Origin: GWA1-54-10 sp964349675
GTDB lineage: Bacteria > Patescibacteriota > Minisyncoccia > Phycocordibacterales > SBAW01
Reading direction: 5' to 3'
NCBI GenBank assembly: GCA_964349675.1
Contig: CAYGHD010000004.1
Span: 1 to 54,387, forward strand
Length of the DNA stretch: 54,387 nucleotides
Shown here: positions 12,561-21,403 of the stretch, piece by piece
How the letters are laid out: each line of letters begins with the position of its first letter
Numbering within the stretch: position 1 is the stretch's first letter
Translations under genes and position numbers: made by a program
The notes under the pieces: model-generated
What the model saw: only the letters and a program-made list of their open reading frames with translations
Database searches by the model: none
What the model was told of the DNA's origin: nothing

Positions 12561-15500
12561 TTAGAAGTTGACCGAACGAGTACCAAGGGTAATCGGCAAG
12601 GTCTTCACAAGGTAGTCATCTGTCCAGTCAGACGTAGACTCGCTGTGAACGGTGCTGATCGATGAGCGATCTGTCCAGCCGAACGATGGAGTTGAAGCCA
12701 CTGTATCTGCTGCGACACCGGTTGCTGTGCCTGTGGTGATCGACGTAGAAGGGTTTGCGATGCTGACGCTAACCGAGTTTGCACCCGATGCGATGCCGCC
12801 AACCGTTCCGCGAAGCTCGTAGGTTCGTGACGAACCTGCGGTTACCTGCTGTTCGCTGTCTGCAACGAAGGTAAGGTTACCGCTAGTTGCACCAGAGAGG
12901 GAGTCACCACCGGGAATTGCACCGGTAGTTGTACCGAATACACCCGCAACTGATACTGCTGAGCCGCTCGTAATGTCCCAGAGCTTAATGGTCGAAGTTG
13001 CGCCGAGCGTAATTGCTGCGGTTTTGTTGACGGTGAAAGAAATTTTCTTCCAGCCAATATCACCTGAATTATCAGCTGACACTTTTACGCGACCAAGCAC
13101 CTGGTCAGAACCTGCTTGCAGCGTTGTGCTGTCGAGCGCAACTGCTGAAAGGGTTGCAATAGACTTGCGGACATACAGAGTACCTTTGCCGCTGGTTGCA
13201 GCTGAGTTTAGGTCAGATGCGCTGAGCGAGGTGTCTGCCGTGCCTGAAGAGTCTGTTGCGTTGAAGCCTTCACCTGCATCCAAGAGTACCGAGATAGCTG
13301 CACCAGTTGATGCGCCAGACGCGATAGTTGGGATACTGACGTAGACATCGAGGTCGCGGTCAGTGTTTTCTGGGATGTAGAAGGTAAGACCGGTGAAGGT
13401 AGACGTTGCGTGGGTCTGGCCTGCTCCTGTAGAGAGCGCCACTGCCTGTGTCGCGGTCTGCTCAGCACCGTTTATGTCTTTGTATTTCAGCATGACGCTT
13501 GATACAGAAGTTGCTGCGTTTGCAGGGATTTTAACAGCGACTTTGTCTACTGTGTATCCAGAGTACTGTGTCGTAAAGCGGAACGAACCAACTTTAACTG
13601 ACGTTGCACCTGCAACTACGTTTGCAGCATCTGGAGTAGAACCAGTGTTGACAGCTGCGGTAAGCACTGCGCTACCGATGGTGATGGTCTGCAGGGTTGC
13701 TGCAGTACCAACGCTCACTGAGTTACCAGTGATAGATGCGGTACCGGTTGTGTTTGTCGTAACTGTTGTTGCTGGAATTGCACCAGCTGAAGCATCAGTC
13801 TTCACATTTGCGTACACATCAATGGTCTTTGTACCAGACGCTGGAATGTTAATGCTTACAGAAAACGCGTTGGTTGTACCAACTGTCGACTTTGCTGTAC
13901 CTATTACGGCATTACCGTTTGTAGGATCTTTAAGCACGAGGTCTGAGATGAGTGAACTCACAGCTGACCCGAAGCCAATTTCGATTGTATTGACGTTCAC
14001 TCCTTCGGTAGAACCGCCAGAGAGTACGAACGAACCGATCTTAGCGTTTTGTGAGCCAGCAATGATGGTCTGGTTACCATAGCCTGAAGCCTTTGTCGCA
14101 GTGAGCGAAGCAGAAGCAACGGTGATGGTGTTACCAGAGACAGTACCGGTAGGGACGTTCACGCTTGAGAGCGAGATCTGACCCTGACCGTTCTGAGAAC
14201 CTGCAGTCAATGAAACAGCTACTGTTTCAGTGTTTGAGAGGTTTGTTGAAGTTGAAGTCTTCGCATCTGCGTAGATGTCAACAGTTGCGACAGTGCCAGC
14301 CTTGAGGATCATTGATGAACCGAATGTGAAGTTCACATCAGTTGCCTCAACGAGGTCCTTTGTAGAGCCGATCTGCACACCATTGAGAAATACTTTACCG
14401 TTGTCGAGACCACCGTTATGCACAGAGGTGTTGACGTTAACGTTCAGACTCTCAACTTTTACATCTTCACCGTTCGCAAGGAACTTGAAGGATGCCCACT
14501 TAACATTTGAAGCGCCAACTGACACGTTTTGCGTTGGAGAGTCCGACGCGCGGGTGATTGAAGGAGCTGATGTTGAGATAGAGTTGATTGTTGCTGAAGT
14601 TGCGGTGCGAGGTGAGAAGGTTGTACCGGCTGCAGTTGGGAGCACTGGCTGGTTAAGGTCAGTGTCTACCATGATTGCATCAGATGGGTAGCGCAGCGAC
14701 AAGCTGAAAGTGCGTGATGCACCGCCAACTACGTCTGCAAGTACTTTCACCACACGACCGCCAGTCTCAATACGAACTGGAGAAGCTGAGAGGTCGAAGG
14801 TGACTATGCTATTTGCGTCAACTGTTGCAACTGCTGAGCCAACCTGCACGCCGTCTACATAGAGGCGGAAGTTGCGGACATCACCAGTTTGGATAGAACC
14901 GATGTTGCGGAGTGCGAATGACTTCATAGTCACTGCGCGCGTACCGACAGTGATGTTGTTCTGCCAAACAGTATAGTCAGCTTGTGGGTCAACGGTGCTT
15001 ACAGAAGGAAGCGTTGATGTGTTGAAGTCAACTGTCGCAAGCGTTGCGGCAGATACTGACTGCAAACCGCCGTTGATTGGGAAGGACACAGAAGAGTCAA
15101 GTGCTCCTGATGCGCCAACTGAAACCAACTGAACGCCGATCTGCTGACCAGAGGTTGAACCTGCAATGTCAGAGCGTACAGACACAGTGTATGTGCTGCC
15201 AGCTGGGACAGTGAAGAGACCTACTGGGTTGCTGTAGTTGAATGCCGAGTTGCTGACGCCAGCTGAGTCGGTCAAACGAACTGCACCATTGTAGATGTAC
15301 ACGTTCGTCATTGTTGAGTCGTTAGAAACACCAATGCGCTTGAACGCGAGGTTAGTAACTACAACTGACGCAGATGTTGGGTTAGCAAAAGTGAACTTTG
15401 CGAGCTCACCTGCTGCCTGACCCTGCACGAGCGAAACGTTTACTGGTGAGTCAGATGCGAGCATGACTTTGAGGCCATTGCCCGTAACTGGAGTACCTGG

Positions 15501-16028
15501 AACGTTTGGATTAGTCGTAGTGGTACCGCACATGCTGTTAAGCTTTGCGCGAGTCAATGGACCAACGTAGCCAGAAGTTGGAGAAATTCCGTACTTAGCC
15601 TGGAATTTAACTACTGCTGCTTTTGTTGCTGGACCAAAGTACATGGTCTCCGCACCTGGAGAACCAGCACCCGTTGCTGCAACCATGGTGCTTGAATCTT
15701 TGTTCAAGAACTGCTGGAGCATTTTAACTTCTGCATTGCTTGAACCTACCTGGAGGTTGGTTACAAACATTGCTGTGCATGAACCGCCAGTGGTACCACC
15801 TGTAGGTGTACCTGGAGTTGCTTGACCGTTGAGCGCTGCGGTGACGTTGTTAAGCGTCGCCTGGTCAGCACCAAAGGCTTGAAGCAGACCAACAATTTGT
15901 TTGATCTGATCCTGTGTGAGGCCTGCAGCTTTTGCTGGTCCTGCGATTACTCCGAACAAAAGTCCGAGAGCAAGAACAGAGCCGGCTGCGACTGCGATGA
16001 GCCGAGTTGAACTCTGAGTAATAGTCAT
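12561..16028 (-). CDS. putative S-layer / surface protein with peptidoglycan-binding domain (1155 aa)
   Basis: The start is MTITQSSTRLIAVAAG (16028). The earlier in-frame ATGs lie in a structured untranslated leader. A signal peptide (~1-34, cut near AKA-AG) is followed by a short helical segment (LTQDQIKQIVGLLQAFGADQ) and a PG_binding_1 domain (~85-160; VGSSNAEVKMLQQFLN, GPATKAAVVKFQAKYGI, GYVGPLTRAKLN). About 950 residues of Thr/Ser/Val-rich beta-sandwich repeats complete the protein, with recurrent 'SDSPTQNVSVGASNVK-ASFKF'-like openings (around residues ~190 and ~450). The very low Cys content, high Thr/Ser and length fit the major envelope protein of Parcubacteria. It should be exported and assembled outside the membrane. 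Long structured 5' leader and own terminator suggest high expression. Confidence 0.8.
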   Translation of the reverse strand: MTITQSSTRLIAVAAGSVLALGLLFGVIAGPAKAAGLTQDQIKQIVGLLQAFGADQATLNNVTAALNGQATPGTPTGGTTGGSCTAMFVTNLQVGSSNAEVKMLQQFLNKDSSTMVAATGAGSPGAETMYFGPATKAAVVKFQAKYGISPTSGYVGPLTRAKLNSMCGTTTTNPNVPGTPVTGNGLKVMLASDSPVNVSLVQGQAAGELAKFTFANPTSASVVVTNLAFKRIGVSNDSTMTNVYIYNGAVRLTDSAGVSNSAFNYSNPVGLFTVPAGSTYTVSVRSDIAGSTSGQQIGVQLVSVGASGALDSSVSFPINGGLQSVSAATLATVDFNTSTLPSVSTVDPQADYTVWQNNITVGTRAVTMKSFALRNIGSIQTGDVRNFRLYVDGVQVGSAVATVDANSIVTFDLSASPVRIETGGRVVKVLADVVGGASRTFSLSLRYPSDAIMVDTDLNQPVLPTAAGTTFSPRTATSATINSISTSAPSITRASDSPTQNVSVGASNVKWASFKFLANGEDVKVESLNVNVNTSVHNGGLDNGKVFLNGVQIGSTKDLVEATDVNFTFGSSMILKAGTVATVDIYADAKTSTSTNLSNTETVAVSLTAGSQNGQGQISLSSVNVPTGTVSGNTITVASASLTATKASGYGNQTIIAGSQNAKIGSFVLSGGSTEGVNVNTIEIGFGSAVSSLISDLVLKDPTNGNAVIGTAKSTVGTTNAFSVSINIPASGTKTIDVYANVKTDASAGAIPATTVTTNTTGTASITGNSVSVGTAATLQTITIGSAVLTAAVNTGSTPDAANVVAGATSVKVGSFRFTTQYSGYTVDKVAVKIPANAATSVSSVMLKYKDINGAEQTATQAVALSTGAGQTHATSTFTGLTFYIPENTDRDLDVYVSIPTIASGASTGAAISVLLDAGEGFNATDSSGTADTSLSASDLNSAATSGKGTLYVRKSIATLSAVALDSTTLQAGSDQVLGRVKVSADNSGDIGWKKISFTVNKTAAITLGATSTIKLWDITSGSAVSVAGVFGTTTGAIPGGDSLSGATSGNLTFVADSEQQVTAGSSRTYELRGTVGGIASGANSVSVSIANPSTSITTGTATGVAADTVASTPSFGWTDRSSISTVHSESTSDWTDDYLVKTLPITLGTRSVNF

Positions 16029-16122
16029 ATGTAAGTTCGAACAGTTAATAATTACTTGTAATCTACGAATAATGAGAAACCTAACAGTTTCTACCCAGCT
16101 TTTATAATGATATGGACACTCC

Positions 16123-16158
16123 ACAACTCGTATTCTCTTTTTTAAAAAAGAGGAGTTG
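16123..16158 (-). promoter_or_regulatory. leader hairpin of the S-layer mRNA (proximal)
   Basis: CAACTC (16124-16129), a 5-nt bulge, then CTCTTTTTT (16135-16143) pairing with AAAAAAGAG (16144-16152) and GAGTTG (16153-16158). It lies ~95-130 nt before the start codon. Confidence 0.6.
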
Positions 16159-16296
16159 CGGGGAACATATCTCATAATCGCTCTTGGTAGCAAGAATGGA
16201 TTGGGTCACGCGGAATGAGCTGCCAGTAACGGGACAAGGAATTCGGGATGTATGAAATTGTCAACGATCTTTCAAGAGCAGTTTTGTACCAACCGT

Positions 16297-16327
16297 ACTA
16301 GATGAGTGAACATTTCACGCATCTAGT
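16297..16327 (-). promoter_or_regulatory. leader hairpin of the S-layer mRNA (distal)
   Basis: This 31-nt near-perfect inverted repeat has an 8-bp stem (ACTAGATG/CATCTAGT), one mismatch, a 5-bp stem (GTGAA/TTCAC) and a 3-nt loop. It lies just inside the predicted transcript start. Confidence 0.6.
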
Positions 16328-16358
16328 AAAACAGTGCCGACATGCAGTCGCTCTGCCT

Positions 16359-16388
16359 AGTATAGGTTGCTTTACACAAGAACTGCAA
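16359..16388 (-). promoter_or_regulatory. candidate promoter of the S-layer gene
   Basis: -35 TTGCAG (16383-16388), 18-bp spacer, -10 TATACT (16359-16364) on the minus strand. The predicted start is near 16352, giving a leader of about 320 nt. The remaining part of 16029-16504 has no gene; a TTGACA at ~16251-16256 has no matching -10 box. Confidence 0.5.
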
Positions 16389-16504
16389 AAATACCCTGTG
16401 GACAACAGCACAAATGACCGCCGAGGGCGGATCACTTTTAACTGCTTCCACAGGGGTTCAATGTACCGCAAAAGGGGTCTTTGGTCAACGAGAAAAACCT
16501 CACG

Positions 16505-17248
16505 CTATAAACTCGGAATATACTGGCTCCAGCGTCGGTCTCCGACCCGTTTTACAAGGCCACGAGCTATAAGGACAGCAAGCTCTCTTTGGAGTGTCTT
16601 TTCACTGCAATCCCGGATAACGTTTGATATGTCTTTTATAGATACAGCCTTATTTTTAAGCACAATATCCAATACTTTTGATAGCCTCTCTTCTTGGCCT
16701 TTTGAAGCAATTTTTCGCGTCTCTTCGGTCTGAGTAGATTGTCTTTTATACTGTCCTTTAGTGTCCTTTAGTACTTGGTCTTCAAACATTCCGGTTTTAT
16801 AGCTTTCAAGCGCCAGCGGCATCGGCGCTGCAAAAGAGGGGAGCATAAAATCCTTCTCGGATGCAAAAGGGGAGAGTTGCGCGCTTTCTGAAAACTTCTC
16901 TATAAGCTGCTCGCATTCTTTGTGTAGAATATTAAAATTTTCAACTCCAATCCATCCGTGCGTTTGCGCCAAACGCAATTGAAACAGTAGCGTCACTAGC
17001 TCTGCCAGCACACTACTTGCAGCCTTTTCTCCAGCAGCAAAGTGCGCTATAGACTGTGGAATATTCTCGGCTGTACGAGACAAGTCCTTTAAGACTCCCC
17101 TCACCTCGCCCGGCAACGTATTGGACAACAGCACCAGAACATGTGCAATTTTTTCTGACTTTAAAAAACAAAAATACCAATCACTGCGTCCTTTAAAAAG
17201 AGCCGAGTTTATAGATTTATTATGAAAATTGGTTTCTTTATTCGACAC
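16505..17248 (-). CDS. DeoR-like helix-turn-helix regulator with N-terminal helical domain
   Basis: The start is a GTG (17248) with AAGGA at good spacing, since an in-frame stop lies upstream. Residues ~1-110 (SDWYFCFLKSEKIAHVLVLLS, then long helices) look like a four-helix bundle. A basic, poorly ordered middle follows (VLKDTKGQYKRQSTQTEE). A C-terminal winged helix (KVLDIVLKNKAVSIKDIS, then CSEKTLQRELAVLIARGLV and GDRRWSQY, ~185-247) is of DeoR type. The coding region carries three direct repeats of a GGACA-type motif at 16742-16771, and a further cluster precedes the start. Autoregulation is therefore likely. It sits upstream of the S-layer gene on the same strand. Confidence 0.75.
   Translation of the reverse strand: MSNKETNFHNKSINSALFKGRSDWYFCFLKSEKIAHVLVLLSNTLPGEVRGVLKDLSRTAENIPQSIAHFAAGEKAASSVLAELVTLLFQLRLAQTHGWIGVENFNILHKECEQLIEKFSESAQLSPFASEKDFMLPSFAAPMPLALESYKTGMFEDQVLKDTKGQYKRQSTQTEETRKIASKGQEERLSKVLDIVLKNKAVSIKDISNVIRDCSEKTLQRELAVLIARGLVKRVGDRRWSQYIPSL
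16742..16771 (-). repeat. internal GTCCTTTA repeat cluster in the regulator gene
   Basis: Three copies of GTC(C/T)TTTA on the plus strand (16742-16749, 16754-16761, 16764-16771), 12 and 10 bp apart, i.e. about one helical turn. On the coding strand they read TAAAGGAC. The same octamer recurs at 17084-17091 and 17188-17195. Confidence 0.7.
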
Positions 17249-17255
17249 GTTGTTT

Positions 17256-17283
17256 GTCCTTAATGTCTTTAAACTGTCTCTTT
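17256..17283 (-). promoter_or_regulatory. candidate operator upstream of the regulator gene
   Basis: Three degenerate copies of the same motif (GTCCTTAA 17256, GTCTTTAA 17265, GTCTCTTT 17276), 9 and 11 bp apart, end 8 nt before the GTG start. A DNA-binding site for the encoded protein is inferred. Confidence 0.45.
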
Positions 17284-17299
17284 GGTTACTTCAGCCTAT

Positions 17300-17328
17300 G
17301 CGACACTTACTATGTCTTTGAGTATACT
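17300..17328 (+). promoter_or_regulatory. candidate promoter of ftsK
   Basis: -35 GCGACA (17300-17305), 17-bp spacer, -10 TATACT (17323-17328). This leaves a ~58-nt leader to the ATG at 17393. The -35 is only a 4/6 match. Confidence 0.45.
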
Positions 17329-17392
17329 CCCCTGTTTTGCTCTGCGTAAAGTTTCCGCACAGCCGGACGCTCTCGTGCTACTATGTGTCAAT

Positions 17393-19612
17393 ATGGCGCG
17401 CAAAAATACGAAGCAGCAAAAGGATAGAAACGGCGGAGCAGCTAATACACTACCGAGTGAAACAAAGCGGGCGATTGCGGTGGTATTACTTTTTGCGCTC
17501 GGCTTATTTTTAACGCTTGCAGCGTTTGGTGCCGCAGGAGTTGCCGGCTCTGACGCCTATGAGTTTTTTGCATACTTACTTGGCGTTGGGTACTTCCTGC
17601 TCCCCTTGCTGTTTTTTGTACTTGCCGGAAGCGCTCTGCGCCCTGAAGCCAGCGGCTTTACCCCAGTTAAAATAGCAGCGAGTGGGTTGTTTATTTTTTC
17701 AGGCCTTGGGTTTATTGAAGTAGTTGCGCATAGAGGTGGCCTCGTTGGTGCTGCAATAGCAGGACCCTCGGTGCTTTTTTTTGATATTTACGCGGCACTG
17801 ATAGCCTTGGGGAGTTTGTCACTTATTTCGTTATTAGTGCTGCTTGAGGGCAGGCTCCCAAGCGAAGCTTTTGTGCGCCTTGGAGAGTCGCTACGTCAAG
17901 GCATACACACATGCTGGAATTTTTGCACCGGCCAGAAAGACCAAAATGTGCTTTCTGATTCTGAAGATTTTCCGAATATACAGCCAGAGAATCCTGAGGA
18001 TGCGGAAGAGGATGCTGATTCAGAGGAAGAAGAGGTTGCCGGATCTCAACCTCCAGCACCTCGAGCAATGGCTGCCTCTGCCCGCGACACCCAAGCCCGC
18101 AACGCGCAGGCAATACTTAAAAGCTTACTGGGACAATACACACCTCCCCCACTCTCTTTGCTTGAGCGCGACAAAGGCCGCCCCGGCGTTGGCGACATAA
18201 AAGCAAACGCAAATATTATTAAGCGCACGCTGGCAAACTTTGGCATCGTGGTCGAGTTGGATGAAATCTCAATCGGCCCGTCAGTTACCCGGTATGCGAT
18301 TAAACCGGCAGAGGGTGTGCGTTTGCAAAAAATCGTCGGGCTGCAAACCAACCTCGAGTTGGCGCTTGCCGCACACCCTGTGCGCATTGAGGCACCTATA
18401 CCGGGCAAATCATTGGTGGGTATTGAGGTGCCAAACTCTGCAAAAGTGACCGTAGGCTTAGGCACTTTGTTGGAAGCGCAAGAATTTGCCGACTCTCCAA
18501 AACCGTTACTGGTGGCGCTTGGCCGTGACATCGCTGGAGGGTCACATTTTGGCAATATTGCAAAAATGCCGCACATGCTTATCGCAGGAGCAACGGGCTC
18601 TGGAAAGTCTGTAACAATCCACGCCGTTATCAATTCGCTTTTGTATCGCTGCGGCCCGCAGCAGCTGCGTTTTTTGATGATCGACCCCAAGCGCGTTGAA
18701 TTGACCTTGTACAACAAACTCCCTCACCTGCTTTCTCCAGTCATCACTGACCCTAAAAAAGCGATCATGGCGCTCCGCTGGGCAGGCAAAGAAATGGAAC
18801 GTCGGTACAACATACTCGAGCAAGAGCGCGTGCGTGACATTGAGTCGTATCATCAAAACATCCTCACCCCGGCGCTCGAGAAGCTCCGCAAAGACAAAGC
18901 TCCTGACGAAGGCGCCCCTATACCCGAGGCAATGCCCTATATCGTGGTTATTATCGATGAGTTGGCAGATATTATGCAGACGTACCCTCGTGAACTTGAG
19001 GCTGCAATTGTTCGTCTTGCCCAAATGAGCCGAGCTGTGGGTATCCACCTACTCCTTTCGACTCAGCGACCGTCTGTGAATGTTATTACCGGCCTCATTA
19101 AGGCTAACGTCCCTGCACGCCTTGCGCTCCAGGTTGCCTCGCAAATAGACTCTCGTACCATTTTGGACCAAGGCGGCGCAGAAAAACTGCTTGGCGCAGG
19201 CGACATGCTGTACTTGGGCGGAGATATGGGCAAACCGATCCGTTTACAGAGCGCTTTTATCGGCGAGACTGAGGTAAAGAAAGTCGTAGACTTTATCGCA
19301 GATAACAATGATGCGGAGCTGCCGGTCGACATCGCAGCGCCAACTCAGGGCACTAGCATTTCACTCACCGACAACGGCGCAGATGAAGAAGTAGACGATG
19401 ACATGTACGAAGCCGCAAAAGAAGCAGTGCTTGAGGCAGGCAAAGCTTCAACCTCATACATTCAGCGGAAACTGCGCGTTGGATACGCACGCGCAGCACG
19501 CCTGATAGATATGCTCGAGGAGCGTGGCGTCATAGGACCAGGTGACGGTGCAAAACCAAGAGAAGTTTTGGGCCGAAGCCCTGCCCCAGAGTCTCAAGAC
19601 GAGCAGCTCTAG
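17393..19612 (+). CDS. ftsK: DNA translocase FtsK/SpoIIIE
   Basis: The start is at MARKNTKQQKDR (17393); earlier in-frame ATGs fall in the promoter region. The 739 residues have four membrane helices in ~30-180, an acidic linker (EDAEEDADSEEEE), the alpha/beta motor with Walker A GATGSGKS (~398) and Walker B YIVVIIDELADIM (~515), and a C-terminal winged gamma domain (TSYIQRKLRVGYARAARLIDMLEE, cited by its ends). It pumps chromosomal DNA through the division septum. FtsK here is shorter than E. coli FtsK, with no long proline-rich linker. It is first in an operon with a small Ig-like anchored protein and recA. Confidence 0.97.
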   Translation: MARKNTKQQKDRNGGAANTLPSETKRAIAVVLLFALGLFLTLAAFGAAGVAGSDAYEFFAYLLGVGYFLLPLLFFVLAGSALRPEASGFTPVKIAASGLFIFSGLGFIEVVAHRGGLVGAAIAGPSVLFFDIYAALIALGSLSLISLLVLLEGRLPSEAFVRLGESLRQGIHTCWNFCTGQKDQNVLSDSEDFPNIQPENPEDAEEDADSEEEEVAGSQPPAPRAMAASARDTQARNAQAILKSLLGQYTPPPLSLLERDKGRPGVGDIKANANIIKRTLANFGIVVELDEISIGPSVTRYAIKPAEGVRLQKIVGLQTNLELALAAHPVRIEAPIPGKSLVGIEVPNSAKVTVGLGTLLEAQEFADSPKPLLVALGRDIAGGSHFGNIAKMPHMLIAGATGSGKSVTIHAVINSLLYRCGPQQLRFLMIDPKRVELTLYNKLPHLLSPVITDPKKAIMALRWAGKEMERRYNILEQERVRDIESYHQNILTPALEKLRKDKAPDEGAPIPEAMPYIVVIIDELADIMQTYPRELEAAIVRLAQMSRAVGIHLLLSTQRPSVNVITGLIKANVPARLALQVASQIDSRTILDQGGAEKLLGAGDMLYLGGDMGKPIRLQSAFIGETEVKKVVDFIADNNDAELPVDIAAPTQGTSISLTDNGADEEVDDDMYEAAKEAVLEAGKASTSYIQRKLRVGYARAARLIDMLEERGVIGPGDGAKPREVLGRSPAPESQDEQL

Positions 19613-19615
19613 CTT

Positions 19616-19999
19616 ATGCCCTTGCCCCACCACCACGACTTTGCTCGCCGTTTTTACAAAGGAGCGCTCTTTGGGGCAGCGCTGCTGATACTCCTCTACG
19701 GCCTTTTTGAAGGGCGGCGGCTTTTGCTTGGGCCGCAAATTACTATCACCGCCCCCCATAGCGGCGAGGCCACCTCTTCGGCGGCAGTAACTATTGCAGG
19801 GACGGCTTCAAATATTTCGTTTTTGACCATAAACGACAAACCGGCCTTCACTGACGAAGCCGGGCATTTTACGCTCACCCTTTCTCCCCCGTTAGGCTAT
19901 ACTGTATTCACTGTTGTTGGAGTCGACCGCTTTGGCCGCACAACAAAAAAACAGGTGTCGCTCATGGTGCTGAATTATTGTCCTTATAACATTACCTAA
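19616..19999 (+). CDS. membrane-anchored Ig-like domain protein
   Basis: The 127-residue protein has one membrane helix near the N-terminus (GALFGAALLILLYGLF, ~16-32). A single beta-sandwich domain follows (ITITAPHSGEATSSAAVTIAG, then FTLTLSPPLGYTVFTVVGVD), similar to glucodextranase-B/Big-type bacterial Ig modules. It is predicted to face outward. It lies 3 nt after ftsK and 3 nt before recA, so it is co-transcribed with both. No function is assigned. Confidence 0.7.
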   Translation: MPLPHHHDFARRFYKGALFGAALLILLYGLFEGRRLLLGPQITITAPHSGEATSSAAVTIAGTASNISFLTINDKPAFTDEAGHFTLTLSPPLGYTVFTVVGVDRFGRTTKKQVSLMVLNYCPYNIT

Positions 20000-20002
20000 C
20001 CT

Positions 20003-21058
20003 ATGGCAAAGAAAGACGAAAAAAAGGGCGCAGTCACCCGGGACACCAGCGCTATTGATGCGGCTATCCGTGAAATAAAAACAAAGTTCGGCGACGAAGC
20101 GATTATGAAGCTTGGGGAAACAGCGCGGGTTGATGTCGACGCTATTCCCTCTGGATCTATCGGCCTGGACTGGGCGCTTGGCATCGGAGGGTATCCTCGC
20201 GGACGTATTTTAGAAGTGTTTGGCCCAGAGTCGTCGGGTAAAACAACCCTTTCACTCCATGCTATTGCCGAAGCGCAAAAAAAAGGTGGTGTCTGTGCCT
20301 TTATCGACGCAGAACACGCGCTCGACCCCGAGTATGCAAAAAAAATAGGCGTTAAGCTCGACGAACTGCTTGTCTCACAACCCGACACAGGTGAGCAAGC
20401 GCTCGAGATAGTGGAGTCACTGGTGCGCTCGGGCAAAGTCGACATTATTGTTATCGACTCTGTTGCAGCGCTTACTCCAAAAGACGAAATCGAAGGAGAT
20501 ATGGGCGCAATGCATGTCGGCAAACAGGCACGGCTCATGTCACAAGCGCTGCGCAAATTAACTGCTATTACCTCAAAATCAAAAACAGTTGTGGTGTTTA
20601 TCAACCAAATCCGCATGCAAATCGGCATGATGTTTGGCAACCCCGAGACAACCCCAGGAGGCAAGGCGCTTAAATTTTACACATCGGTGAGACTCGACAT
20701 ACGCCGTATTGCGCAGATAAAGAAAGGCGAAGAAGTCGTCGGCGGACGCCATCGGGTCAAAGTTGTAAAAAATAAAGTCGCAGCCCCATTCCGCAAAGTT
20801 GAGTTTGACCTACTCTACAATGAGGGCATCTCGCGCGAGGGTGAGCTTTTGGCGCTTGGAGAGAGTTTAGGTATTGTGAAAAAAAGCGGCTCATCCTATG
20901 CGTTTGGTGAAGAAAAGCTCGGCCGTGGCTATGACGCATCCCGTACCTATTTGCGAGAAAACAAGAAGGTTGCAAACGACCTACTCAAACAAATACAAAC
21001 TGCGCTTGAAAGCAACGCGCCGGGCAAAGTAGCAAGTGGCGGCGACTCAGACGAGTAG
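20003..21058 (+). CDS. recA: recombinase RecA
   Basis: The 351 residues include Walker A GPESSGKTT (~74-82), Walker B region IIVIDSVAALTPK, the L1 loop IEGDMGAMHVGKQARLM, and the L2 region NPETTPGGKALKFYTS. The C-terminal domain and the acidic end (SGGDSDE) are typical. It carries out strand exchange and SOS co-protease functions. No LexA gene is nearby. It ends 3 nt before the convergent small membrane-protein gene. Confidence 0.98.
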   Translation: MAKKDEKKGAVTRDTSAIDAAIREIKTKFGDEAIMKLGETARVDVDAIPSGSIGLDWALGIGGYPRGRILEVFGPESSGKTTLSLHAIAEAQKKGGVCAFIDAEHALDPEYAKKIGVKLDELLVSQPDTGEQALEIVESLVRSGKVDIIVIDSVAALTPKDEIEGDMGAMHVGKQARLMSQALRKLTAITSKSKTVVVFINQIRMQIGMMFGNPETTPGGKALKFYTSVRLDIRRIAQIKKGEEVVGGRHRVKVVKNKVAAPFRKVEFDLLYNEGISREGELLALGESLGIVKKSGSSYAFGEEKLGRGYDASRTYLRENKKVANDLLKQIQTALESNAPGKVASGGDSDE

Positions 21059-21061
21059 TTG

Positions 21062-21388
21062 TTACGCCGTGTGCGCCCGAAGTGGCGACACAAAACGTAC
21101 TGCGTCTACCGCTAGCGACGCTGCAGCAAAAGCTCCAACAGCAAGAGCAAGCTGTACTACCGCCGTAGTACCTACAATTGCAGAAAATAAAAACACAGCG
21201 ACGCTTGCTGCCCCCCCTTCTGCTACCGTTGTAAAATTTTCTGCAACGTTTGAAAGGGATACAAAAAGCACAATACCAAACGCTGACAAAGCGAGCGCAT
21301 ACATCTTGAGCGCAAATGCGCTGGTCAAACGACGCGCCGCGTATACCACCATAACCCCCGCCATTACCTGCTGTTCAATGTTAGTCAT
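21062..21388 (-). CDS. small three-span membrane protein
   Basis: The 108-residue Ala/Val-rich protein has about three hydrophobic helices (~8-20 with an amphipathic start, ~28-48, ~62-90). It lies 15 nt downstream of the ECF sigma gene on the same strand, and its stop abuts recA. The arrangement 'sigma then small membrane protein' is that of sigma/anti-sigma pairs, but no zinc-binding or ASD motif is visible. An anti-sigma role is inference only. Confidence 0.55.
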   Translation of the reverse strand: MTNIEQQVMAGVMVVYAARRLTSAFALKMYALALSAFGIVLFVSLSNVAENFTTVAEGGAASVAVFLFSAIVGTTAVVQLALAVGAFAAASLAVDAVRFVSPLRAHTA

Positions 21389-21403
21389 AGTAATTGTTTT
21401 TTA

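Noticed and set aside
13393..14082. 229-codon plus-strand open frame inside the S-layer gene
   Set aside because: It is the antisense of a Thr/Ser/Val/Ala-rich coding sequence, which favours open antisense frames. It has no start signals and repetitive, non-protein-like composition.
18046..18717. 223-codon minus-strand open frame within ftsK
   Set aside because: It is the shadow of the FtsK motor domain; its sequence is Ser/Arg/Pro-rich with no domain.
19996..20664. 222-codon minus-strand open frame within recA
   Set aside because: It is the antisense of recA, with no ribosome binding site or domain.
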